Made by a program: the position numbers and the translations under genes
The notes under the pieces: model-generated
Database searches by the model: none
What the model was told of the DNA's origin: nothing
The model's input: the letters and a program-made list of their open reading frames with translations, nothing else
Source of the DNA: Sciscionella sediminilitoris
Lineage (GTDB): Bacteria; Actinomycetota; Actinomycetes; Mycobacteriales; Pseudonocardiaceae
DNA length: 64,000 bases
Reading direction: 5' to 3'
Assembly (NCBI RefSeq): GCF_000737195.2
Contig: NZ_JALM01000081.1
Coordinates: 101,805-165,804, forward strand
In this document: positions 8,503 through 17,425 of the stretch, piece after piece
How the letters are laid out: the number at the start of each line of letters is the position of its first letter
How positions within the stretch are numbered: position 1 is the first letter of the stretch

Positions 8503-8881
8503 CGGCGGCGACCGCCTGGATCTCGATCTTCGCCCCGAACGGCAGCGCACCCGCCTGGAAGGTGAACCGCGCCGGTGCCCCGGCGACGTCCGGGAACTGT
8601 TCGCGCCACCAGGCGTTCACGGCGGCGTAGTCCTCGATATCGGCGAGCACGATCTGCACGAACACGATCGCCGCCGCGGAGTGCCCCGCGGCCCCGGCGA
8701 TGGCGAGGATGTTGGCCCAGGCCCGGTCGGCCTCCTCGGTCAAGGTGCCCGCGATGTAGCGGCCGTCCGCGTCGAGTGCGGGCATCCCGCTGATGAAGCA
8801 GGTCGTGCCGGACTGCACGGCGAGGCTGAACGGGAATCCGCTCGGCAGACCGGTCCCGCTCGTGGTGCGGGTGATGGCCAT
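8492..8881 (-). CDS. ridA: RidA/YjgF family enamine/imine deaminase
   Basis: Small (129 residues) cytoplasmic trimeric protein of the RidA family, which hydrolyses reactive enamines and imines to ketoacids. The C-terminal block APARFTFQAGALPFGAKIEIQAVA contains the conserved arginine expected in the active site. The start has a near-perfect AAGGAGGG ribosome binding site. It is the first gene of the operon, followed by the PLP dehydratase whose products it would quench. It is divergent from a LysR gene with 106 bases between starts, where an inverted repeat is found. Confidence 0.9.
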   Translation of the reverse strand: MAITRTTSGTGLPSGFPFSLAVQSGTTCFISGMPALDADGRYIAGTLTEEADRAWANILAIAGAAGHSAAAIVFVQIVLADIEDYAAVNAWWREQFPDVAGAPARFTFQAGALPFGAKIEIQAVAADAH

Positions 8882-8945
8882 GAACCCTCCTTGGGTCGGT
8901 CGGTGTTTTCGGACAGCTACCAATGTGGCCGCCGGACACCTCGAG

Positions 8946-8958
8946 GTCTATTGAAGAC
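8946..8958. promoter_or_regulatory. Inverted repeat in ridA/lysR divergent promoter
   Basis: GTCT-ATTGA-AGAC lies in the AT-richer stretch between the divergent ridA and lysR starts. LysR regulators bind short dyads with a T-N11-A pattern, so this is a candidate operator. The match is only four bases per arm. Confidence 0.35.
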
Positions 8959-8987
8959 TTTTGAGCTAATGCGTAAGGTCTGCTGAT

Positions 8988-9911
8988 GTGTTCGAGATTC
9001 GGCGACTGCAGATGCTCGCGGAGCTGCAACGGCTCGGCACGATGGCCGCGGTCGCCACGGAGCTGCACCTGACCGCGCCCGCCGTGTCGATGCAGATCGC
9101 CGCGCTGGAGCGGGAGGTCGGCCTCCGGCTCACCGAACGACAGGGCAGGCGGGTGGTACTCACCCCGGCCGGGCAGGTGCTCGCCCAGCACGGGCGGGAC
9201 ATCGCCGACCTGGTCAGCGTCGCCGAGATGGAGGTCGAGACGCTGCGCGAGGGCACATCCGGCACCTACCGGATCGCCGCCTTCCCCAGTGCGGCGCGCT
9301 CCTATGTGGCGCAGACCTGGCGCCAGCTGCGCGAGGATGCCGGGGCGGGGCCCGAGCTGCGGCTGCGCGAGCTCGAACCGCAGGCCGCCACCGCCGCGTT
9401 GGCCTCGGGCGAGACGGATATCGCGATCACGCACGCCTATTCCAACGCCCCCGCGGACTCGGCGCCCGGTCTGATGGTCACCGCGCTGACCACCGAGGAG
9501 GTACTGCTGGCCACCACGGCCGATTCCGGACCGGCGGGGCCCGCCCGGCTGGATGAGCACGCCAAGAGCGACTGGGTGGTTCCGCAGTCCGATCTGGCCT
9601 GCGCGGAGATGGTCCGGCGCGCCTGCGGGAGCGCGGGTTTCGAACCGGTGGTCGTCGCCGAGGCCACCGACTTCGCCGTGCAGCTCGGGCTGGTGGCCGC
9701 GGGCCTCTGCGTCGCGCTGGTCCCCCGCCTCGCCGCGGATTCGGTGCCCCGGGGAGTGCGGCTGCGCGCGCTGGAGCAGCCCGTCCGGCGGCACCACTTC
9801 GCGGTCACCCGCCGGTCCTCGCGCGGTGATCCGGGCATCGGCCGGGTACTCGAGCTGCTCGAGCGCAATGCGGACGGCCTGGCCAGGGAACACCCCGACG
9901 CCCGGCGCTGA
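8988..9911 (+). CDS. LysR family transcriptional regulator
   Basis: Regulator of 307 residues with an N-terminal winged helix-turn-helix ([20 protein letters not shown], about residues 24-45) and a C-terminal periplasmic-binding-like effector domain. A GTG start is used; an overlapping ATG two bases earlier is out of frame. It is divergent from the RidA/dehydratase/permease operon and most likely activates it in response to the imported amino acid or a product. The DDN-family gene follows 43 bases downstream on the same strand. Confidence 0.88.
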   Translation: MFEIRRLQMLAELQRLGTMAAVATELHLTAPAVSMQIAALEREVGLRLTERQGRRVVLTPAGQVLAQHGRDIADLVSVAEMEVETLREGTSGTYRIAAFPSAARSYVAQTWRQLREDAGAGPELRLRELEPQAATAALASGETDIAITHAYSNAPADSAPGLMVTALTTEEVLLATTADSGPAGPARLDEHAKSDWVVPQSDLACAEMVRRACGSAGFEPVVVAEATDFAVQLGLVAAGLCVALVPRLAADSVPRGVRLRALEQPVRRHHFAVTRRSSRGDPGIGRVLELLERNADGLAREHPDARR

Positions 9912-9954
9912 ACCGGCCGGGAATAGTAGCGGCCCGGAGCGTGTTGGCCACGGC

Positions 9955-10386
9955 ATGTCAGACGAAACCGTTGAGCTGAGCCCCACGGACTGGGTACAGG
10001 ACCAGACGAAGAAGATCCTCGAGACCGGAACCACCGAGGGAATCGAGATCCTCGGATCCCCGATCGTGCTGCTGACGCTGCGCGGCGCGAAGTCCGGCAA
10101 GCTGCGCTACACGCCGCTGATGCGGGTGGAGCACGAGGGCAAGTACGCGGCCGTCGCCTCCAAGGGCGGTGCCCCGGAACACCCCACCTGGTACTACAAC
10201 ATCAAGGCGCATCCCGAGTTCCCGCTGCAGGACGGCACCGTGACGCGGACCTACGTGGCGCGCGAGATCGAGGGCGCCGAATACGACGAGTGGTGGGAGC
10301 GCGCGGTCGCCGCCTACCCGTCCTACGCCGACTACCGCAAGAAGACCGACCGGCGTATCCCGGTGTTCCTGCTCGAACCGAAGTGA
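9955..10386 (+). CDS. Deazaflavin-dependent nitroreductase family protein (DDN/F420 type)
   Basis: A 143-residue protein of the actinobacterial deazaflavin-dependent nitroreductase family, split beta-barrel fold, which uses coenzyme F420 to reduce diverse substrates. Visible family landmarks are [25 protein letters not shown] strand pairs and [14 protein letters not shown]. No membrane segment is seen. It stands alone after the LysR gene and ends at a strong hairpin shared with the convergent MATE gene. The F420 assignment comes from family knowledge; a heme-binding or FMN-type relative is possible. Confidence 0.85.
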   Translation: MSDETVELSPTDWVQDQTKKILETGTTEGIEILGSPIVLLTLRGAKSGKLRYTPLMRVEHEGKYAAVASKGGAPEHPTWYYNIKAHPEFPLQDGTVTRTYVAREIEGAEYDEWWERAVAAYPSYADYRKKTDRRIPVFLLEPK

Positions 10387-10391
10387 TCCTC

Positions 10392-10424
10392 CCGGTCGGC
10401 GGCGGAGGTCCCGCCGCCGACCGG
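10392..10424. terminator. Bidirectional hairpin terminator
   Basis: A perfect 13-base stem (10392-10404 with 10412-10424, arms beginning CCGGTCGGC) and a seven-base loop fill the whole gap between two convergent stop codons. There is no T-tract, which is common in high-GC actinomycetes. It should end both the DDN transcript and the six-gene operon coming from the right. Confidence 0.7.
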
Positions 10425-11801
10425 CTACCGTTGCGGGACCTCCGCCCGGGTGAACCGCACGAGCAGCTGTACCGCGGTGGCCCCGAATCCGAGGCAGAGC
10501 CCCACCCAGACCCCGGCTGCCGCCCAGCCGAACACATAGGCGCACAGCAGCATCCCCGGCACCCCCACGCCCCAGTAGCCGACCAGGCTGCTGCGGAATC
10601 CGGCCTTGGTGTCGTCGAGCCCGCGCATCAACCCGACCGCGATGTTCTGCCCGCCCTTGGTGATCTGCTGGATGATGCCGAGCAGCAGCAGGGTCGTCGC
10701 CGTGCCGAACACGACGGTGTCGTTCGAGCCGAGGAACAGGCCGAGCACCGATCGCGGGGCGAGCAGGTAGACCGCGGCGAGCACCAGCTGCAGTGCCCCG
10801 GCGAGCGCGAAGGCCCGGTACGCGATCCGGCGGGGCTCCGCCCGGTCGCCACGCCCGACCGAACGGCTGACCAGGATCGAGGCGCCCTGGGAGATCCCGA
10901 TGCTGAACTGGTACACGATGTAGGTGATCTGGTTGACCAGGTTGTGCGCGGCCAGTGCGACCGGTCCGAAGTTCCCCATCACCAGGGTGGCCACCGAGGT
11001 GATGCCCGCCTCGGAACCATAGGTGAGACAGGCCGGGGTGCCGAGCCGGACGATCTCGGCCACCCGCTGCCGCTCGGCGCGCCAGCCGCGCAGCGAGAGC
11101 GCGGGCCTCAGGTGCGGATCGCGGCGCACGATCAGCAGGTAGGCCAGGAAACTCAGCAACTGGACCAGCGCGGTGGCCAGGCCGATCCCGGTCACCCCGA
11201 TGATGGGGAGGCCGAGCCAGCCGTAGAGGAAACCGCCGTCCAGGACCAGGTTCACCCCGATCGAGGCGATCGTGACCCCGAGCAGCGAACCGGCCCGGTG
11301 CATGCCGACCGCGAACTGCCGCAGCACCTGCAGCCACAGCATCGGGATCAGCCCGGGTGCCAGGGCGGCCATCATCGGGAACGCGACCGCCACCACATCC
11401 GCGGACTGGCCGAACCACGGCAGGACACAGCCGATCCCGATGACCGCCCCGGCGGCCAGTGCACCGACCACCGTGGCCACCGCGAACGAGGCCCGCACCA
11501 CGCCGCGGACCTCCTCGTGCACCGCCCGCTCCCCGTTCGCAGCACCGGATTCGTGCCTGCCGAGCGTCCCGGCGACGAGATTGCCCGCCGGGGTGACCAT
11601 GCCGACCGTCATGGTGCGGATCTGGTTGTAGAGCAGCGCGGCCAGTCCGCCCGCGGCGACCGCCCTGACCCCGAGTGTGCCCATCATGGCGATATCGGTG
11701 GTGGTCAGGGCGACCTGGGCCAGCTGCACCCCGGTCAGCCGGGTGCCGAGCGCGAGCAACGGGCGGAATCCGTTGCGTGGCGCGGTTTCCGTCACGGTCA
11801 C
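10425..11801 (-). CDS. MATE family efflux transporter
   Basis: Membrane exporter of 458 residues with about twelve transmembrane segments arranged in two homologous halves, of the multidrug/toxin extrusion family that expels cations or small molecules using Na+ or H+. The GTG start four bases after the methyltransferase stop has GGGGAG in front; upstream in-frame starts overlap the previous gene. It is the last gene of a six-gene operon with two methyltransferases and an ABC importer. In that company export of a methylated small molecule, possibly a metal chelator, is a better guess than general drug efflux. Confidence 0.87.
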   Translation of the reverse strand: MTVTETAPRNGFRPLLALGTRLTGVQLAQVALTTTDIAMMGTLGVRAVAAGGLAALLYNQIRTMTVGMVTPAGNLVAGTLGRHESGAANGERAVHEEVRGVVRASFAVATVVGALAAGAVIGIGCVLPWFGQSADVVAVAFPMMAALAPGLIPMLWLQVLRQFAVGMHRAGSLLGVTIASIGVNLVLDGGFLYGWLGLPIIGVTGIGLATALVQLLSFLAYLLIVRRDPHLRPALSLRGWRAERQRVAEIVRLGTPACLTYGSEAGITSVATLVMGNFGPVALAAHNLVNQITYIVYQFSIGISQGASILVSRSVGRGDRAEPRRIAYRAFALAGALQLVLAAVYLLAPRSVLGLFLGSNDTVVFGTATTLLLLGIIQQITKGGQNIAVGLMRGLDDTKAGFRSSLVGYWGVGVPGMLLCAYVFGWAAAGVWVGLCLGFGATAVQLLVRFTRAEVPQR

Positions 11802-11805
11802 GCCG

Positions 11806-12594
11806 TCACTCCCCAGGTGGCGGGACCGCCCGGCCGGTCGCGCCGCCGTAGATCGCGGTGACATACAGCATCGATCCCTCGAGCTCGGTCGGTGTCATCT
11901 CGGTGTTGTCGTACATCTCGATGTCACGAAAACCGTGCGAGGTGAGATAGCGCTCCAGCTCCATCGGGAACAACAACCGGTAGCGCGCCAGGTCCTCCTC
12001 GGTCGCCCCTTCCGGCAACGACCAGGTCCGGTGCCTGGTCAGGATCTGGTTGCGGCGGTCCACCGTGAACGAGGCCTGACCGGTCGCCTTGAAACCCTCC
12101 AGATCGATGGAGAAATCCCTGCGCGAACCCAGACCGTGCAAATCCCCGATGGGATTGTGCGTGTCGAACACCAGCAACGTCCCGGGTTTCGCGTGCGCTT
12201 CGAAGGTGCCCATCGCCTTGGCGATATCGCTGCAGGAGTGCACATTCTCGATCACCCAGCCGAGACAGGTGATCACATCGAACCTGCCGCCCACCCGCAC
12301 ATCCCGGATGTCCCCCACCTCGAACCGCATGTCCGGGTACTGCTCCCGGGCGTAGGAAACCATCGCCTCCTGATAATCCACACCGGTGCAGTCATAACCC
12401 TGATCCCGCAGATACGCGAGCTTGAAAGCCGTCCCGCAGCCGATATCGAGAATCGAACTCGGCGGCTCCTTGCCATTGCGCACCAGCAGGGCATGACACA
12501 TCTTCTTCAGCTGGTCACCCGTCTCCGCGTAGCGGAACACATAATCGTAGAGTTCGGGATTCCGATAGAGATAATTCGTGAGTTTCGGGTCCAC
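11806..12594 (-). CDS. Class I SAM-dependent methyltransferase (first of two)
   Basis: A 262-residue class I methyltransferase. Motif I is ILDIGCGTAFKLAYL, and acidic residues follow in CTGVDYQEAM and FEVGDIRD. The overall layout resembles small-molecule N- or O-methyltransferases such as those acting on amino sugars. A GTG start is preceded by GAGGGA. It lies between another methyltransferase (32-base gap) and the MATE gene (4-base gap). The acceptor cannot be read from sequence; the operon suggests a secreted small molecule. Confidence 0.88.
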   Translation of the reverse strand: MDPKLTNYLYRNPELYDYVFRYAETGDQLKKMCHALLVRNGKEPPSSILDIGCGTAFKLAYLRDQGYDCTGVDYQEAMVSYAREQYPDMRFEVGDIRDVRVGGRFDVITCLGWVIENVHSCSDIAKAMGTFEAHAKPGTLLVFDTHNPIGDLHGLGSRRDFSIDLEGFKATGQASFTVDRRNQILTRHRTWSLPEGATEEDLARYRLLFPMELERYLTSHGFRDIEMYDNTEMTPTELEGSMLYVTAIYGGATGRAVPPPGE

Positions 12595-12626
12595 GCCTGA
12601 TTCCCTCGGTGTCGGTGAGCCGGACG

Positions 12627-13424
12627 CTAAGCCGCGGCCAGGAAGATCTTGCGGTGAAAGTCCTGCCAGATCACGGCGAATTCGGTGAAGCCGGCGGCGT
12701 TGAGTGCCGACTCGTGACTTTCCAGGGTGGTGCCCTCCGGCCGATCCGAACCGGAGAACAAGCGGCCACGGGCCGGTGCGAGCACCCGATCACGTTCGGC
12801 GAAGGCCTCGCCCAGTTCGGGCACCGCGCGCATGGCCTCCCACCAGTCCTGCCAGGCCTCGCTACCCGCGGCAAGGGCACGGTCCTGGCGGGCACGGTCG
12901 ATCGCCCTGGCCGCCGCCGCGTAGCCGGATGCGGGACTGGACAACGGGAATCCGTCGAAGTTCAGGAAAATCCCGCCCGGGCGCAGCAGCCCGGCTAGGG
13001 ATTCGTAGAGCTCGGTGAGCGCGTCCGGGGTGAGCCAGTGCAGCGCCGTCGAGGAGAGCACCGCATCGAACCGCCGCTGCGCCAGCCGATCGGTCCAGTC
13101 CGGCTCGCGCAGATCGGCCGTGACCCAGCGCAGGCGTCCGCCCATATCACCGAGCGCGCCCCGGCCCACGGTCTGCAGCACCGGATCCAGATCCACCGCG
13201 ACACTGCTCACGTTCTCCCGGTGCTCCAGCAGGCGTTTGCTGAGCGAACCAGGGCCCGCGGCCAGGTCCAGGACCACGATCTCCTCGGGAAGCAGCGCGT
13301 CGAGTACCGACAGCATCGCCTCGAATCCGCGTTCCCTTCCCGGGACGTAGACGCTCTGTTGCGCATCCCAGCGCTCGAGCAGATCCGTCCACACCAGGGC
13401 CGGGAGTGTTTCGGTGAAGGTCAT
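12627..13424 (-). CDS. Class I SAM-dependent methyltransferase (second of two)
   Basis: A 265-residue methyltransferase distinct from its neighbour. Motif I is VVLDLAAGPGSLSKRLL, and the post-II region SSTALHWLTPDAL resembles trans-aconitate and ubiquinone-type methyltransferases. The ATG has GGAGA close upstream. It follows the binding-protein gene by 46 bases in the same operon. Two unlike methyltransferases beside one importer and one exporter suggest two tailoring steps on one compound, but this is inference. Confidence 0.87.
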   Translation of the reverse strand: MTFTETLPALVWTDLLERWDAQQSVYVPGRERGFEAMLSVLDALLPEEIVVLDLAAGPGSLSKRLLEHRENVSSVAVDLDPVLQTVGRGALGDMGGRLRWVTADLREPDWTDRLAQRRFDAVLSSTALHWLTPDALTELYESLAGLLRPGGIFLNFDGFPLSSPASGYAAAARAIDRARQDRALAAGSEAWQDWWEAMRAVPELGEAFAERDRVLAPARGRLFSGSDRPEGTTLESHESALNAAGFTEFAVIWQDFHRKIFLAAA

Positions 13425-13470
13425 GCATTCTCCATGAGGTTGTCGTTGTTCGGCAATGGTGCTCGGCGCG

Positions 13471-14454
13471 CTAGTGCTGCCGGGGCATGTTCCGGGCCAT
13501 GTTCTCCAGACCGTTCACCGACAGGGTGCCTTGGGACGAGTACTCGTAAGGCTGGACGAACAGCGCGTTGTTGCGCGCCGCGGCCAGATTCGAGGCTCCC
13601 GGAAGGGCGAGGAACTTCTTCCTGGCCGCTTCCGCGGTGTCGCTGTACGAGAGAATCATGAGGACATCGGGATTGCGCGCGGCGATCTCCTCCATGTTCG
13701 CCTCGAACACCCGGCTGTCCGCGTTCCCGAACACATCCTTGGCGCCGAGCGCGGCGAGCTGGGTGTGCGCCATCGAACGGCGGCCGTATGCTTCGAGGGA
13801 ATTGTCGAACACGATCACCGCGGCCGCGGTCTTTCCGCGCAGCGGTGCGGTCGAGGTGGCTCGTTCGATCCGCTCTCGCATGCTCCCGGCCGCGGCGGAG
13901 GCCTGCGGTTCGGTGCCCAGCAACCGGCCGTAGAGCCGCAGATCGCTGAACACATCCGCGAAGTCCGCGGTGCCGTCGCTGGCCCCGGGCGCGTGGTTCG
14001 AGCCGCAGTTCCCGCGCAGGCTGAGCATCGGGATCCCCACCGCCTCCAGGGATTCCGGGGTGATCGACTCACTGACCGAGCCCACGACCAGATCCGGCTG
14101 CATGGCGATCAGGTTCTCCCTGGTGAGTTCACCACCCGAGCCCAGCTGCGGAACCTTGCGCACCGCGGACCGGATCTCCGAGGTGTACGGGGCGCTCTTC
14201 ATCCCCGCATCGTCCCGGCCGACCAGTTTTCCCGCGGCACCGGCCGAGTACAGCGACGTCACCTCCGAAGGGCCGAGCGCGACCACCCGTTCCGGTTTGC
14301 GCTCGATCTGCACTCGGTGACCGCAGTTCTGGACCGTAGTGGGAAAACCGTTCCCAGTGCCCGGCGAACGGCCCGCGGAATCACCGGCACCGCAACCACT
14401 CAGCACGAGCACGGCTACCGAGGCCGCACCGGCGACCTTCATTCCGGATCGCAC
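13471..14454 (-). CDS. ABC transporter substrate-binding lipoprotein (BtuF/FecB type)
   Basis: Extracellular lipoprotein that captures a metal complex or corrinoid for the FecCD-type importer. From the GTG start (GGAAAGGA upstream) the signal peptide has a basic start, a short hydrophobic core and a lipobox LSGC with Cys21. An ATG four codons later is an alternative start. The mature part has the two-lobe BtuF/FecB pattern, including ERVVALGPSEVTSLYSAGA and ARNPDVLMILSYS. Two cysteines (in QNCGH and RGNCGS) may form a disulfide. It follows the ATPase gene by 25 bases. Confidence 0.88.
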   Translation of the reverse strand: MRSGMKVAGAASVAVLVLSGCGAGDSAGRSPGTGNGFPTTVQNCGHRVQIERKPERVVALGPSEVTSLYSAGAAGKLVGRDDAGMKSAPYTSEIRSAVRKVPQLGSGGELTRENLIAMQPDLVVGSVSESITPESLEAVGIPMLSLRGNCGSNHAPGASDGTADFADVFSDLRLYGRLLGTEPQASAAAGSMRERIERATSTAPLRGKTAAAVIVFDNSLEAYGRRSMAHTQLAALGAKDVFGNADSRVFEANMEEIAARNPDVLMILSYSDTAEAARKKFLALPGASNLAAARNNALFVQPYEYSSQGTLSVNGLENMARNMPRQH

Positions 14455-14479
14455 AACGTCTTCCTTTCCTCGCCGGCCA

Positions 14480-15271
<792 letters not shown>

Positions 15272-15296
15272 CGCACAGTCCCCTTTCCCTTGCCGC

Positions 15297-16394
15297 TCAT
15301 ACATTTCCCGCATAGAACCGGCGGACCAGTACCGCCAGGAAGGGCGCGCCGACCACCGCGGTCACGATGCCCAGCGGTAGTTCTCGCGGGGCGAAGGCCA
15401 CCCGCGCGAACACGTCCGCCCACGCCAGGAATATCGCGCCGATCAGCGCGGCCACCGGGAAAACCCGCCGATGTGCCCCGCCGACGCAGAGCCGCGCGAT
15501 GTGCGGTACCACCAGGCCCACGAACCCGATTCCCCCGGCGACCGCGACAACGGCGCCCACGCACAGCGAGACCAGGGCCAGCGAGAGCGCCCGGAACCGG
15601 TCCGGTGAGACTCCCAGGGTGCGCGCGCTGTCGTCGCCGACCGCCAAGGCGTCGAACCGGCGCGCCCACAGCACGAGCAGGATCAGCGCGGCCAGTACCA
15701 CGACGACCGCGATCCCGATCGACGACCACTGCGCCCTGGCCAGTGAACCCAGCAACCAGAACAGCACCGCGCGCGCACCATCCGGGGCATCCGAGAGGAA
15801 GATCAGGAAGCTGGTCACCGCGGAGAGCACGAAGCCGATCGTCACCCCCGCCAGCAGCAGCCGGATCGAGGTGATCCGTCCCCCGACCCTGGCGAGCAGG
15901 AAAAGCAGGGCGGTCGCCGCGGCACCGCCGATGAAGGCACTCCCGGTCAGGCCCGCCGCCCCCATGCCGCCGCCGACCCCGAACAGGATCGTCGCGGCCG
16001 CCCCGGTGGATGCCCCCGAGGTCACACCCAGAATGTAGGGATCGGCGAGCACATTACGCACCAGGGCCTGCAGCGCGACACCGGTCATGCCGAGCCCGGC
16101 TCCGACCGCGATCCCGAGCAGCACCCGCGGAATGCGCACCAGCCAGACGATCGTGTCCGCCGACCCGGGCCAGTCCGGCACCGCGGGCAGGCCGGACAGA
16201 TGGTGCCCGACGATCCGGAGCACGGTGCCCGGCGGAACACCCACCGGTCCGATCCCGACCGCCACCGGAATCGTACCGAGCAGGATCAGCGAAAGACCGC
16301 CAAGCCAGGTGAGAGTGTGCCGCCGTCGCCGCGCGTGTTCCAGGTCATCACCTGCACCACCCCACGCGATGGGCGACGACCGATACTGCGACAT
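15297..16394 (-). CDS. FecCD-family ABC transporter permease
   Basis: Inner membrane permease of 365 residues with about ten transmembrane helices, of the FecCD/BtuC family importing siderophores, heme or cobalamin and, in some cases, other metal chelates. The landmark GLVVPHIARLCVGGAHRR near the C-terminus is typical, as is the early PRVLLGIAVGAGLGMTGVALQ. The start at 16394 places the gene just downstream of a Zur/Fur-like box; a longer reading from 16424 would begin inside the box and is rejected. It is the first gene of the importer-methyltransferase-exporter operon. A single permease gene implies a homodimer. Confidence 0.9.
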   Translation of the reverse strand: MSQYRSSPIAWGGAGDDLEHARRRRHTLTWLGGLSLILLGTIPVAVGIGPVGVPPGTVLRIVGHHLSGLPAVPDWPGSADTIVWLVRIPRVLLGIAVGAGLGMTGVALQALVRNVLADPYILGVTSGASTGAAATILFGVGGGMGAAGLTGSAFIGGAAATALLFLLARVGGRITSIRLLLAGVTIGFVLSAVTSFLIFLSDAPDGARAVLFWLLGSLARAQWSSIGIAVVVVLAALILLVLWARRFDALAVGDDSARTLGVSPDRFRALSLALVSLCVGAVVAVAGGIGFVGLVVPHIARLCVGGAHRRVFPVAALIGAIFLAWADVFARVAFAPRELPLGIVTAVVGAPFLAVLVRRFYAGNV

Positions 16395-16412
16395 GCGACC
16401 CCCAGGCTCGAC

Positions 16413-16433
16413 TGAAGATGACAATCATTTTCA
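16413..16433. promoter_or_regulatory. Zur/Fur-like metalloregulator box
   Basis: An AT-rich dyad in otherwise GC-rich DNA. Its core TGACAAT-C-ATTTTCA (16419-16433) is a 7-1-7 inverted repeat with one mismatched pair and matches 13 of 15 positions of the Zur box recalled for actinobacteria (TGAAAATGATTTTCA). Extended leftwards to TGAAGA the dyad also resembles a Fur box. It lies 19-39 bases before the permease start, where it would block transcription when metal is plentiful. It does not resemble the DtxR/IdeR palindrome. Confidence 0.6.
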
Positions 16434-16502
16434 GTAAGCCTACACGAGCGTGCTGGGGTGCGCGCAACACCCATCGGGTGCCGCGCTGCGCGGACCGTCG
16501 GC

Positions 16503-17396
16503 TCAGACGGTGAAGTCGTACACGCCCGAATCGAACTGGCTGTACGACTCGTAGTCGAGCAGTTCGTAGAGCCGGGCGCGGGTCTGCATCTGGGGCACAA
16601 GGGACTCCAGCGTGCCGTGTTCGGTGATCGTGTCCAGCGCGCGTTCGGCGCCGCCCATGGCCAGCCGCAGCAGGGAGACCGGGAAGATCACCAGGTTGAC
16701 GCCGACCTCGGCGAGGGCCGCGGTGCTGAACAGCTCGCTCTTGCCGAACTCGGTCATATTGGCCAGGATCGGCACATCCACGGCCGCGCGCATGGCGGCG
16801 AACTCCTCCAGATCCGTCATCGCCTCGGGGAAGATCGCGTCCGCCCCCGCGTCGGCATAGGCCTTCGCGCGTTCGATCGCCTCGTCCATTCCGGACACCC
16901 CGCGTGCATCGGTGCGCGCCATGATCAGGAAGTTCGGATCACGGCGGGCTTGCACCGCGGCGCGGATCCGCTGTACCGCGTCCGCGAGGGGCACCACGTG
17001 TTTCCCGTCCAGGTGCCCGCATCGCTTGGGATTGACCTGATCCTCGAGATGGATCCCGGCCACCCCGGCATCCTCCATGCACTGCACCGTGCGCGCCACG
17101 TTCATCGCCTCACCGAATCCGGTGTCCGCGTCCACGAGCACCGGGAGCTCGGTGACCCTGGCGACCTGCCCGGCCCGCCCGGCGACCTCGGTCAGCGTGG
17201 TCAGCCCGATGTCCGGGAGCCCGAGATCGGCGGCGATCACCGAACCGGAGAGATAGACCCCCTCCATCCCCTTGTCCTGGATCAGTTTCGCGGAAAGCGG
17301 GTTGAACGCACCGGGCAACCGGAGCAGTTCGCCGCCGCGCAGCCGTTCGCGGAACGCGGCCCGCTTCTGCGCCGGGGTTTTCGTGGAGTGCAACAT
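16503..17396 (-). CDS. prpB: Methylisocitrate lyase
   Basis: Isocitrate lyase/PEP mutase superfamily enzyme of 297 residues, expected to split 2-methylisocitrate into pyruvate and succinate. The active-site loop PKRCGH, the DADTGFG and HLEDQ motifs, and the PrpB-type end (PVSLLRLAMGG, then YELLDYESYSQFD) are present. The ATG has AGGGAGGA eight bases upstream. Unlike usual loci, no methylcitrate synthase or dehydratase gene is beside it; it follows an MFS transporter and an amidohydrolase by 29 bases. A related lyase substrate is therefore possible. Confidence 0.86.
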   Translation of the reverse strand: MLHSTKTPAQKRAAFRERLRGGELLRLPGAFNPLSAKLIQDKGMEGVYLSGSVIAADLGLPDIGLTTLTEVAGRAGQVARVTELPVLVDADTGFGEAMNVARTVQCMEDAGVAGIHLEDQVNPKRCGHLDGKHVVPLADAVQRIRAAVQARRDPNFLIMARTDARGVSGMDEAIERAKAYADAGADAIFPEAMTDLEEFAAMRAAVDVPILANMTEFGKSELFSTAALAEVGVNLVIFPVSLLRLAMGGAERALDTITEHGTLESLVPQMQTRARLYELLDYESYSQFDSGVYDFTV

Positions 17397-17425
17397 GGAC
17401 AGTCCTCCCTGATTGACGAACCGGG

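Noticed and set aside
16394..16424. Longer start of the FecCD permease at 16424
   Set aside because: It would begin inside the metalloregulator box and adds ten residues with no membrane or family features.
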